A stretch of DNA of 64,000 nucleotides. It comes from Candidatus Nitrosotenuis aquarius. Lineage in GTDB: Archaea > Thermoproteota > Nitrososphaeria > Nitrososphaerales > Nitrosopumilaceae. Positions 25,383 through 32,503 of this stretch are shown here, in pieces. The notes below the pieces were generated by a model. That model ran no database searches. It was not told the DNA's origin and saw only the letters and a list, made by a program, of their open reading frames with translations. Position numbers and translations under genes: made by a program. The stretch lies in assembly GCF_002787055.1 (NCBI RefSeq), contig NZ_CP024808.1, positions 832,328-896,327 on the forward strand, in the 5' to 3' direction. The number at the start of each line of letters is the position of its first letter. The stretch's first letter is position 1.

Positions 25383-26645
25383 TTATTTAGTGTCTGATGA
25401 GCCTGTCCCTTTTGATTCTAGTCGACTTGCGAGCTTCCAGCCGTATTTTATCAGGTATGGCGAGATGAATGTGCTGATTATGGTCATTGCGCCAACCATC
25501 GGCAAGACAAACGAGCTGGTAGCACCAACGTCTGCACCTCCTTTGGCTGCAACTAGTGCGAGCTCACCCCCAGATGAGGACAGGCCAATTCCTGTCTTGA
25601 GTGACGTTGTCTTGCCAAGCCTTTGAGCTCGCGACGCTGCCCACACTGTGATGAACTTGGCGGAAAACGACACGATAATCAGAATCACCGCCGGTATGAT
25701 GAATAGTGGAAGCTGCTTGATGTCCATTAGTGCGCCAACCGAGATAAAGAACAATGCGCCAAACATGTCACGAATGGGAGTTGCGATTATTTTTGTGGCA
25801 ATTCTCATTTTTGATTCTGCTACCAGAACTCCTGCAAAGAACGCCCCGGTAGCAACCGAAATGTCCAGCTTGAATGCAATAAAGGAAAGACCAAATGCAA
25901 CGCCCAAGACAGCAATGATTAATAGCTCGCTATGGTTTGTCTTACCCACAAGATCAACGCATCTTGGTACGATCTTGGAGCCAAGCACAATTACCCCAAC
26001 GATAAACGCAATTACAAGTATTATTGACATTCCAACTTCATTTATGGTCAGATCCCCAGTAGATGCAACAGATTGGAGCACCGCAAGCAACGAAATTATG
26101 ATTATATCCTCAATTACAGCAATGCCGACAATAAGATAGGTGGCCTCGTCTTTTATCATGCCAAGCTCTTCTAGTACCTTCATGATGATCACAGTGCTTG
26201 TAACAGAGATTGCCAAAGATACAAACAAGCTATCAAAGAATGTAAAGCCCATCGCTTGAGTTACAGCAAATCCTGCCATGAAGGTACCAGACGCCTCGGC
26301 AACTGCTATGAAGGTTGCTTTTTTACCAACATTTTTGAGCTTTTCAATTGGAAACTCCATCCCAATCACAAACAATAGTAGTATGATTCCAATTTCCGCA
26401 AAGACATGCAGTATTTCCACATGTGTAATCAGGCTAAATGGAGGTGTGTTTGGGCCTATAATCATTCCAGCTATAATGAATGCCATTATCATCGGCTGCT
26501 TGAGCTTGTACGATATGAGCGCCATAATTGATGCAACGATCATGATTACCGCAAAGTCCTGAATGATGAGCTCAGATGAGGACGGCGTTGAGGAAATTTT
26601 GTCTAGAATAGGGCGCACAAACTGCTGTGCAAACTCTAACTCCAC
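25383..26645 (-). CDS. CPA2-family cation:proton antiporter, paralogue
   Basis: Second antiporter, 420 residues, with the same layout as its neighbour (VIEDIIIISLLAVL, GAFFAGVLVAESKM, PIRDMFGALFFISVGALMDI) plus about 25 extra N-terminal residues before the first helix and a short charged C-terminus. The pair looks like a tandem duplication that has since diverged: motifs align, but the DNA does not look recently copied. It has its own TATA-like element (near 26671), so the two may respond differently, for example to Na+ versus K+. Confidence 0.9.
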   Translation of the reverse strand: MELEFAQQFVRPILDKISSTPSSSELIIQDFAVIMIVASIMALISYKLKQPMIMAFIIAGMIIGPNTPPFSLITHVEILHVFAEIGIILLLFVIGMEFPIEKLKNVGKKATFIAVAEASGTFMAGFAVTQAMGFTFFDSLFVSLAISVTSTVIIMKVLEELGMIKDEATYLIVGIAVIEDIIIISLLAVLQSVASTGDLTINEVGMSIILVIAFIVGVIVLGSKIVPRCVDLVGKTNHSELLIIAVLGVAFGLSFIAFKLDISVATGAFFAGVLVAESKMRIATKIIATPIRDMFGALFFISVGALMDIKQLPLFIIPAVILIIVSFSAKFITVWAASRAQRLGKTTSLKTGIGLSSSGGELALVAAKGGADVGATSSFVLPMVGAMTIISTFISPYLIKYGWKLASRLESKGTGSSDTK

Positions 26646-26723
26646 AAAATTATCTAGGCTTCATCATAATTAAATGATCAGACTAGATGAAATTTTGAAA
26701 ATGAGGTGAAAAAAATTTCCGCG

Positions 26724-27425
26724 TCAGACAAAGCTTGCCTGGCTGTATCCTTCTCGTGTGGTCCTAGTGTACTGCATGTTGTATTCGTATATGGATTTGG
26801 AATAGTCCGTTAGCACTTCTTTCATTGGTTCCAGTGAATCGGCTAGGTAAAATCCAGGGCAGTCGCCCGTAAATTGGTATGTCGAGTGCACCCGCGCCTT
26901 TCCGTTTTCGTTCTCAAGCCAGGTAGAGAACGGATACAAATAGCACACTCCGGGGCGATTCGGGTGCATAGAGCACGCACCCGCCTCATTTAGGAATCGA
27001 CACTTGATGTGGGTGCCGTCGTCCGCTTCGGTTTCGTCTGCTTTTCTTTTGAGATTAATTGATGTCATCAGGACTCCGTTTCCTGACGGGCCTGCTTCCA
27101 TCCACGTAGCAATTATTGTTTCATTTTTGACGAAGTCGGATATTTTCTGATATTTCAAACCTTTTCCTATTGTGATTAGATCATCTGATGTCAGAGGCAG
27201 TCTGCCCTGTCGCTCGCAACAATTGTGGCAGTCAGGCCAGTAGCATTTCCATAAAATGTATTTTTTTTCACCTGTCAGATATGGAATGTGAAATATTACT
27301 TGCTTTACCTTGATTGCATGGTCTGTCACATCTGTTCTTTTTCCAAGCATGAAGTCTTCTAGTATTGGATCAACGTCCCAGTTTTTCTTTAGTAATTCAA
27401 GTGATTCAGAAATGTGAGAGGACAA
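26724..27425 (-). CDS. YkgJ-type cysteine-cluster protein
   Basis: Protein of 233 residues with the zinc/iron-chelating cysteine cluster of the YkgJ/UPF0153 family: CYWPDCHNCCERQGRLPLT in the first half, then CRFLNEAGACSMHPNRPGVCYLYPF. The eight or so cysteines can bind an Fe-S cluster or Zn. Function is unknown for the family; roles in post-translational modification have been suggested. Own promoter: ATTATTAATA near 27455. Confidence 0.8.
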   Translation of the reverse strand: MSSHISESLELLKKNWDVDPILEDFMLGKRTDVTDHAIKVKQVIFHIPYLTGEKKYILWKCYWPDCHNCCERQGRLPLTSDDLITIGKGLKYQKISDFVKNETIIATWMEAGPSGNGVLMTSINLKRKADETEADDGTHIKCRFLNEAGACSMHPNRPGVCYLYPFSTWLENENGKARVHSTYQFTGDCPGFYLADSLEPMKEVLTDYSKSIYEYNMQYTRTTREGYSQASFV

Positions 27426-27461
27426 ATGCAGTTATAACTAAATTATTTAGATTATTAATAT

Positions 27462-27779
27462 TTGAGTGACAAAGGCAAGTACGCATCCGGAACGCAGAAC
27501 AGAAGATTCGTCTGGAAGGAAATTGTCTGGCCCATTATACTGGAGCTAAACGATGTCTCATTTACTTTACAGCAATACCAAAAAAGGCGAGACATTGTCT
27601 GCAAACAACACAACCTGCCGCTTGCGGTATCATCAAGGGGCCTAGTCTCACTGATTCAAAAAAATATTTTATTCAAGGAAAACGATCTGTATTCCATTCA
27701 CTATAGGCTAATCCCATACATGAGACTCAAAGCAGAATGCGACTATGCAACTGCAATCAAAGAAGTCCGAGTCAAGTAG
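27462..27779 (+). CDS. Unknown small basic protein, possible winged helix
   Basis: Protein of 105 residues with a TTG start (MSDKGKYASGTQNRRFVWKE). The TATA-like GTTATAACTA (27431-27440) is 27-28 nt upstream, so the start is well placed. The middle (DVSFTLQQYQKRRDIVCKQHNLPLAVSSRGLVSLIQKNILFKENDLYSIHYRLIPYMRLKAECDYATAIKEV) looks helical with a possible wing. Basic and without membrane segments, it fits a nucleic-acid binder. No family recognised. Confidence 0.75.
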   Translation: MSDKGKYASGTQNRRFVWKEIVWPIILELNDVSFTLQQYQKRRDIVCKQHNLPLAVSSRGLVSLIQKNILFKENDLYSIHYRLIPYMRLKAECDYATAIKEVRVK

Positions 27780-27784
27780 AAATG

Positions 27785-27791
27785 TTATATT
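27785..27791 (+). promoter_or_regulatory. TATA-like box of the tRNA-Gln gene
   Basis: TTATATT centred about 29 nt before the first tRNA nucleotide, the usual core-promoter position for an archaeal tRNA. Confidence 0.45.
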
Positions 27792-27838
27792 GCTAATGCT
27801 TGGGAGTTTTTTCAGTAGCCCGATAGTCTAGCGGCCAA

Positions 27839-27856
27839 ATGAATTCTTCAGGTTAG
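27839..27856 (+). other. Intron 1 of tRNA-Gln, in the D loop, 18 nt
   Basis: A bulge-helix-bulge can be drawn: central helix GGCC/GGTT (two C-G, two wobble pairs), 5' bulge AAA, 3' bulge AGG, and an inner hairpin TGAA-TTC-TTCA. Cleavage after the second bulge base on each side gives these ends and restores a normal D arm. A non-canonical intron site of this kind is known in thaumarchaeal and crenarchaeal tRNAs. Confidence 0.7.
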
Positions 27857-27872
27857 GGATTCGGCGCTCTGG

Positions 27873-27887
27873 ATCATTAGAGAGGAT
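27873..27887 (+). other. Intron 2 of tRNA-Gln, canonical 37/38 site, 15 nt
   Basis: CTCT of the anticodon loop pairs with AGAG in the intron, and the 5' bulge GGA is cut after GG, as expected for the splicing endonuclease. The 3' side is a relaxed bulge. Removing 15 nt leaves the 7-nt loop CTCTGGA. Confidence 0.65.
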
Positions 27888-28031
27888 ACGCCGAGACGGC
27901 AGTTCGAATCTGCCTCGGGCTACTTTTCTACTACAAAAAATCCCAGCAATGGTGTCAAAAAGCCGATTAGAAATAAAATCAAATCAGTATGGCATGCTGC
28001 CCAGAAATTCAGGAATACCTTTGCTCCACAG

Positions 28032-28169
28032 ATGAAAAACAGCGAGATTACAATTGAGGATATTCGAATACTCGTAAAACTTGCAGCCGTAGACATAGAT
28101 ACTTTGTCTGATAGTGTTGCAAGAATTATGAATGAATTGGATTTTAGATTGCAGAATACGATTATCTAG
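28032..28169 (+). CDS. 45-residue ORF between tRNA-Gln and rps7
   Basis: ATG to TAG gives 45 residues starting MKNSEITIEDIRILVKLAAV and ending in a helical segment (DTLSDSVARIMNELDFRLQNTII). It overlaps the 3' end of the convergent rps7 by 8 bp. The same frame is open upstream toward the tRNA with protein-like composition but no usual start codon, so the gene may begin at a rare codon or be a remnant. No promoter evident. Unknown function. Confidence 0.4.
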   Translation: MKNSEITIEDIRILVKLAAVDIDTLSDSVARIMNELDFRLQNTII

Positions 28170-28761
28170 ATGCCTGGGCTACGCGCTCTAGCTCGTTTTT
28201 CTTTTTGACAGAAGGAGCTGCCGCGTCGTTCGCAGCTGCCGCAATTAGATGCTCTGCCAGGTATTCTTCCATGGATTTTGGATTTGAAAATGATGATTCC
28301 TTGACACCATCAGAGATGAATCGTAGTGCCAGATCAACTCTTCTTAGTGGTGAGACATCAACTGATACGTGGTATGCAGTACCACCATACACTATTCTTG
28401 TGGTGTCCTCGTTTGGTGACGAGTGTTCAATTGCTCGCACCAAAACCTCGATTGGGTTTTTGCCCGTCTTTAGGTGGATGATTTCAAATGCAGCTTTTAC
28501 GGTGTTCATGGTTCGAGCCTTTTTGCCTCCCATTCTGCCGGTGTTCTTTGCATATTTTTTGCCAAAGTGCATAAGCTTGTTTGCAAGTCTTTCTACAATG
28601 TTGACATCGGCCTTGTTGAATTTCTTAAGAGCTGATGATCCAAATGTGTGTGGGTATACTACTTTGCGCAGAGAGATTACTGTCTTGAGGCCTGGGTCTT
28701 TGATTTCTACTCCAGTCAGGTCCCATTTTCTAAATAGCAAAAGATTCTGAGTCTCGGCCAT
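28162..28761 (-). CDS. rps7: Small ribosomal subunit protein S7
   Basis: 30S head protein of 199 residues. Family core visible: KFNKADVNIVERLANKLMHFGKKYAKNTGRMGGKK, then PIEVLVRAIEHSSPNEDTTRIVYGGTAYHVSVDVSPLRRVDLALRFI, and the C-terminal SMEEYLAEHLIAAAAND helix. Last gene of the leftward rpl30e-nusA-rps12-rps7 operon, 4 bp after rps12. Confidence 0.96.
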   Translation of the reverse strand: MAETQNLLLFRKWDLTGVEIKDPGLKTVISLRKVVYPHTFGSSALKKFNKADVNIVERLANKLMHFGKKYAKNTGRMGGKKARTMNTVKAAFEIIHLKTGKNPIEVLVRAIEHSSPNEDTTRIVYGGTAYHVSVDVSPLRRVDLALRFISDGVKESSFSNPKSMEEYLAEHLIAAAANDAAAPSVKKKNELERVAQASR

Positions 28762-28765
28762 GTCC

Positions 28766-29203
28766 CTATCTCCTTGGCTTTTCTTTTCTTCCGCGGACTA
28801 GCTCTCGCAGTGAAGTGCCATTAACCTTGAAAACCTTGAATCGTACACCTGGGATATCACCCATTGCACCGCCTTGTGTTGCACCCATTCCCTCTACGTG
28901 GACCTCGTCGTGTTCATCAATAAAGTTCATTGCGCCGTCTCGTGGCAAAAATGCAGTTACTGTCTTGCCGTTTTTGATCAATTGTACTCGGACACATTTT
29001 CTGACTGCAGAGTTTGGCTGCTTTGCCTCAACGCCAACTTTTTCCAAAACAATTCCTCTTGCCTGTGGAGAACCACCAAGTGGGTTTGCCTTTATGTTTA
29101 ATCCTAATAGTCTGCGCTTGTAGGTGCCAATTTGCCAGCGTTGTCGCTTGCGCTTTGCCTTGAGTACGCGTCCTGCGAATAATCCTAGTGGTGACTTTGC
29201 CAT
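28766..29203 (-). CDS. rps12: Small ribosomal subunit protein S12
   Basis: 30S decoding-site protein of 145 residues. It contains the conserved loops [43 protein letters not shown] and [27 protein letters not shown], including the QPNSAVRK decoding-centre loop. Starts 2 bp after the nusA-like stop, within the operon. Confidence 0.96.
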   Translation of the reverse strand: MAKSPLGLFAGRVLKAKRKRQRWQIGTYKRRLLGLNIKANPLGGSPQARGIVLEKVGVEAKQPNSAVRKCVRVQLIKNGKTVTAFLPRDGAMNFIDEHDEVHVEGMGATQGGAMGDIPGVRFKVFKVNGTSLRELVRGRKEKPRR

Positions 29204-29205
29204 AT

Positions 29206-29664
29206 CTACTCCATCATCCTGTCCGGACTGTTAATTAAAACGCTTGTAATCTCAAAGTAGCGCTTTGCAAGCAGTCTTGCCTTTTCTGCGTTTCTGCCCT
29301 CTCTACCCACCACGATTCCCTTCTTTTTGGCATCAACTAATACAATAGCCTGAGTAGAGCCGTCAAGGCGCTTGTTCAGTTTTACATCGGTTACAAGTTT
29401 TGGATTTAGCATGTTTTTCAAAAATACAACTGGGTCATCTGAATATTCAACTAGTTCTACTGATTTTTTGACAATGTTTTGCAGGTTTCGAATATGGGTG
29501 CCGCCTTTTCCGATTGCTAGGCCCATTTTTCCCTCATTTACTACAAAAATTACTCGGTTTTGCTTTTCGTCTTCCACACAATCACGCGCAGATGCGCCGG
29601 TTACGTTTTGAAAAAGCGAGATCAAACGCATTTGATCAGTTGTTAGTTTGATTGTTTGTGGCAT
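29206..29664 (-). CDS. nusA: NusA-like transcription factor (KH domains)
   Basis: Archaeal NusA homologue, 152 residues, consisting of two KH RNA-binding domains only: [23 protein letters not shown] and [23 protein letters not shown], each with its GxxG loop. It lacks the N-terminal polymerase-binding and S1 domains of bacterial NusA, as is normal in archaea. Second gene of the rpl30e operon. Confidence 0.93.
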   Translation of the reverse strand: MPQTIKLTTDQMRLISLFQNVTGASARDCVEDEKQNRVIFVVNEGKMGLAIGKGGTHIRNLQNIVKKSVELVEYSDDPVVFLKNMLNPKLVTDVKLNKRLDGSTQAIVLVDAKKKGIVVGREGRNAEKARLLAKRYFEITSVLINSPDRMME

Positions 29665-29714
29665 ATCGACGGATTATCTCAGACCGAGATGGCTCTCATT
29701 TAAACTTTCAGTGG

Positions 29715-30023
29715 TCATTTGGATTCTTCTTTTAGAATTGCCTTGACATTAGAGTCGGCAATGGATGTTAGTGAAGCTGCTGAAACTCTATACTGTAATC
29801 CGCACAATTTTCCTAGTGCGATTGATGTTCCATCAAAGTTCAGTGTGGAAATTTTTCCGTCACTAGTCGAGTCTTGGATTTTTTTTAGTTCTTCTGGTGT
29901 TACTGAATTTGAAATTACGACTAGCTTTGCGCCCTTGATTGACTGTATTACTTGCTTTGAGCCCAGTACACACTTGTTATCGTTTAGTGCGTCCTTGAGT
30001 GCTTTTTCTAAGAGTTTTCCCAA
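29715..30023 (-). CDS. rpl30e: Large ribosomal subunit protein L30e
   Basis: 50S protein of 102 residues with the L7Ae/L30e fold: LNDNKCVLGSKQVIQSIKGAKLVVISNSVTPEELKKIQ, ending in the shared FDGTSIALGKLCGLQYRVSAASLTSI region. TTG start. A TATA-like CTTTATAG near 30063 lies about 40 nt upstream, which allows a short leader. In most archaea this gene follows rpoA directly; here two secreted-protein genes lie in between. Confidence 0.93.
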   Translation of the reverse strand: MGKLLEKALKDALNDNKCVLGSKQVIQSIKGAKLVVISNSVTPEELKKIQDSTSDGKISTLNFDGTSIALGKLCGLQYRVSAASLTSIADSNVKAILKEESK

Positions 30024-30132
30024 TTATATCACTGTGTAATGTCGATCCGAAATAGCTCCTTTATAGATTTACCCTTGGATGTTTTGATCAAATGTGAGGT
30101 TTTGCGATTTTAACTAAAAATAAGAAAAGAGA

Positions 30133-31236
30133 TTACTGTGACGCTACAACAGTGTAGCTTACAGTGAATGGTTCGGTAGTTTTTGTGTGTACTGCAAGTG
30201 CGTTGCCTACAAAGCTCCATGTGCCGGATGCTGTTTGTGTGTCAACCAGTGTCAGCGCAAATTTTGTTTTGCCGTCCGGTGTCCAGATTGGCTGGCCCTT
30301 GTCTTCTCCTTCAGCAAGAGGTCCAGTCAATGCTACTAGCTGTACTGGCTCGGATGCTGAATATGTGAGAAGTCCGCTGTATGGTTTCTCAGATGGTGCT
30401 AGGATCACTGCTAGCTGGTGCGATTCGTGTCCAACTCCAGGATCTGTTGCAGACGTCAGAGTGCCGGTCTTGATGGTTTCTGCAGATTCCTTTTCCATAT
30501 AGCTGACAGTATAGCTTACGGTAAATGGCTCTGCATTTCTTGTATGAATTGCAATTGCATTTCCTGCAAAGCTCCATGTGCCGGATGCTGTTTGTGTGTC
30601 AACCAGTGTCAGCGCAAATTTTGTTTTGCCGTCCGGTGTCCAGATTGGCTGGCCCTTGTCTTCTCCTTCAGCAAGAGGTCCAGTCAATGCTACTAGCTGT
30701 ACTGGCTCGGATGCTGAATATGTAATCGTACCTTTGTAGATTGACTTGCTTGGCGGCAAGACCAACACTAGCTGGTGTGATTCGTGGCCAAGGCCCGGAT
30801 CAGTTGCAGAGGTAGCAGTCTTTGATGTTATGGTTGATTTGTGCGCCATCGGTTTTTCTGCTGGCTTTTCTTGAGGCTTTGTTGGTGCCTTGCATTCTCC
30901 TTTGTATGCAAGTTCCATTCCTTCTGCCTTTAGCATGCATTCATTTCCATATGTGATGCCGTTTACTCCGCAAACCGGCATGTACTCTTTGGTGCATGCT
31001 ACTGGTTTTGCTTTTTCAGACGGCATTTCCGGTTTTGTAGTAGATTTCTTTACGTCCTTGCATAGCTTGTCGCCGCAAATTTTGCTTGCAGTCTTTGAGC
31101 CAAAGGCCTTTGCGCCTTGGCTTTGTGGCGAGCCTTGTGCCTTTGCGGCATCGGCTGCTTGCACTGCAAACGATGTGAAAAATGCGGCAGACAACAATAC
31201 ACTTACTGTCAATATTGACAGCATTGTTTTTGCCAT
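30133..31236 (-). CDS. Secreted Kazal-domain protein with two duplicated C-terminal domains
   Basis: Secreted protein of 367 residues. In order: signal peptide (about 1-27); a short Cys pair (ICGDKLC); a Kazal-type module, CTKEYMPVCGVNGITYGNECMLKAEGMELAYKGEC, with six cysteine-framework positions largely kept; a Lys/Pro linker; then two repeats of about 119 residues that each begin SATDPG-GHESHQL. Kazal modules are typical serine-protease inhibitors. A TATA-like box near 31263 is 27 nt upstream, so it is transcribed apart from rpoA. Protection of surface proteins against a protease such as the local subtilase is a guess. Confidence 0.8.
   Translation of the reverse strand: MAKTMLSILTVSVLLSAAFFTSFAVQAADAAKAQGSPQSQGAKAFGSKTASKICGDKLCKDVKKSTTKPEMPSEKAKPVACTKEYMPVCGVNGITYGNECMLKAEGMELAYKGECKAPTKPQEKPAEKPMAHKSTITSKTATSATDPGLGHESHQLVLVLPPSKSIYKGTITYSASEPVQLVALTGPLAEGEDKGQPIWTPDGKTKFALTLVDTQTASGTWSFAGNAIAIHTRNAEPFTVSYTVSYMEKESAETIKTGTLTSATDPGVGHESHQLAVILAPSEKPYSGLLTYSASEPVQLVALTGPLAEGEDKGQPIWTPDGKTKFALTLVDTQTASGTWSFVGNALAVHTKTTEPFTVSYTVVASQ
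30210..30366. repeat. Perfect 157-bp direct repeat, copy 1
   Basis: Identical base for base to 30567-30723, offset 357 bp (119 codons, in frame). Encodes the core of the second C-terminal domain of the Kazal protein. Flanking parts of the two domains differ clearly, which points to recent gene conversion. Confidence 0.95.
30567..30723. repeat. Perfect 157-bp direct repeat, copy 2
   Basis: Partner of 30210-30366; encodes the core of the first C-terminal domain of the Kazal protein. Confidence 0.95.
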
Positions 31237-31281
31237 TATACTCAGAATGTAAGATCAGATATAATATTCTTGAGTGTTACT

Positions 31282-32460
31282 TTACTGAATTGTTACGGTT
31301 TGCACTTGGGCTTGTGCTAGTGGCGATGCGTCATCTAACGATTTCCACACAAACGCCTCTACTGTGTACTGGCCTTTGTGCTTTGGAGTCCAGGACTGGG
31401 ATATCTCAAAGTTTTGGCCCGCGTTCAGGTTGCCGACAATCCAAGATAATGAGACGACTGCGCCGTTTTGGTCAGTGATTTGAATAATATTGGTAAAGTC
31501 TTGCTTGTGTGATTCTAAGTTTTGGATGTGCGTTATGATTTGGAACTGCTGATTTTGTTTTGGGTTTTGGATTTGTTTTCCTTGCGAGTCTGCCAGATAA
31601 ATTTCATCAATTGCAATTTTTGATGCGCCAGGAGAGCCGGAACCAACTTGTGATTTTGCAATTATGTCCAGGTCATCTCGTATGGAATTTGGTGCAGGCA
31701 GTGTCCTGTCTTTGTATATTGCAGTGATGGTATCACCATCTAGTGCACGCAGTCTGTTACCGCTGGAATCGTCACTTTGCGTCAGAATTATTGTTGCCTC
31801 AAAGATTCCAGACTCGTCATCTGTTTCTGTTGCAATGACTTTGATTCCTGCAGAATCCGAATCAGACGATACGTCGATTTGCACATCATCCAGGGTTTCT
31901 GGATTTAGGTTCATGTCAGGATCAATTACTTGAATCAAAACTTGGTCATTCTCCAAATAATTTGGATTTGAAAATTCAGCTTCAGCAATATTCCATTGTA
32001 TTTGGGCAGACTCTGTTAGGACAACCCCATCTGCAAATTCAAACGATATAGTCAATCCGTCATCACGGTCTGTTTCCAAAAATCCTCCAGTTGGACCACT
32101 GCCACTTGTTCGCGGCGTGGTATCATCATCGCCGTCTCCGTCTGCATCATGTGCAAATCCAGACAGAATTATCTCTCCGGTAAAGACTCCGCTGTTTGGA
32201 CTAGTCTCTGTTAGCTTGTATTGATTCAAGGATGCAGATGATGTGGAGATTTTGATTGGATGATCGAAATCATCGCCAATTGAATCAATTCCGTATTGAT
32301 TTGCGTTCCATGCAGGCGCTGCAATTGTGATTCGAACCTTGTCAGTCCAAGAATAGATATCTCTGTCAAAGTAGATTGGCGCATACGGTTTGTAATAGTC
32401 AGGGATTTGCTCTGCAAACGCGCCTGAAAAGAGTAACGGTACTAAAAATAACGCTAGCAA
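31282..32460 (-). CDS. Secreted surface protein with S-layer-like beta domains
   Basis: Secreted protein of 392 residues: a TTG start, signal peptide (MLALFLVPLLFSGAFA), then Asp-rich beta domains with the motifs LTETSPNSGVFTGEI and DDESGIFEATI, and a C-terminal CARDB-like domain (ITHIQNLESHKQDFTNIIQITDQNGAVVSLSWIVGNLNAGQNFE). The phrase E(T)S-x-SGxFxG also occurs in the 969-residue S-layer-like protein at 52755-55664, so they share a surface-protein domain. Clusters such as DADGDGDDD could bind calcium. It lies 43 bp behind rpoA without a clear promoter and may be cotranscribed with it. Confidence 0.8.
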   Translation of the reverse strand: MLALFLVPLLFSGAFAEQIPDYYKPYAPIYFDRDIYSWTDKVRITIAAPAWNANQYGIDSIGDDFDHPIKISTSSASLNQYKLTETSPNSGVFTGEIILSGFAHDADGDGDDDTTPRTSGSGPTGGFLETDRDDGLTISFEFADGVVLTESAQIQWNIAEAEFSNPNYLENDQVLIQVIDPDMNLNPETLDDVQIDVSSDSDSAGIKVIATETDDESGIFEATIILTQSDDSSGNRLRALDGDTITAIYKDRTLPAPNSIRDDLDIIAKSQVGSGSPGASKIAIDEIYLADSQGKQIQNPKQNQQFQIITHIQNLESHKQDFTNIIQITDQNGAVVSLSWIVGNLNAGQNFEISQSWTPKHKGQYTVEAFVWKSLDDASPLAQAQVQTVTIQ

Positions 32461-32503
32461 TGTTTCGTAGAATGCGCTGCTGGCTTTTGAAGATAACTAA
32501 TGA

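Larger units (their letters stand above)
27817..27922 (+). tRNA. tRNA-Gln(CTG) with two introns
   Basis: Acceptor AGCCCGA pairs with TCGGGCT and the discriminator is A; CCA is not encoded. The T arm is GGCAG-TTCGAAT-CTGCC. The anticodon stem CGGCG/CGCCG encloses the loop CTCTGGA, with anticodon CTG and the GA that follows it in archaeal tRNA-Gln. The 106-nt gene is too long; removing 27839-27856 and 27873-27887 leaves a 73-nt cloverleaf whose D arm reads GTCTAGCGGCCAAGGAT with a 4-bp stem. The first intron lies in the D loop, the second at the canonical 37/38 position. Confidence 0.85.

Noticed and set aside
27817-27922. Reading the RNA gene as tRNA-Glu or as a degenerate tRNA
   Set aside because: CTCTGGA in the anticodon loop and the restored arms after removing two introns fit tRNA-Gln(CTG); the unspliced folding alternatives leave D-stem mismatches.
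30183-30725. Duplicate antisense open frames with identical Cys-rich translations
   Set aside because: They arise from the 157-bp repeat read on the wrong strand of the Kazal protein gene.
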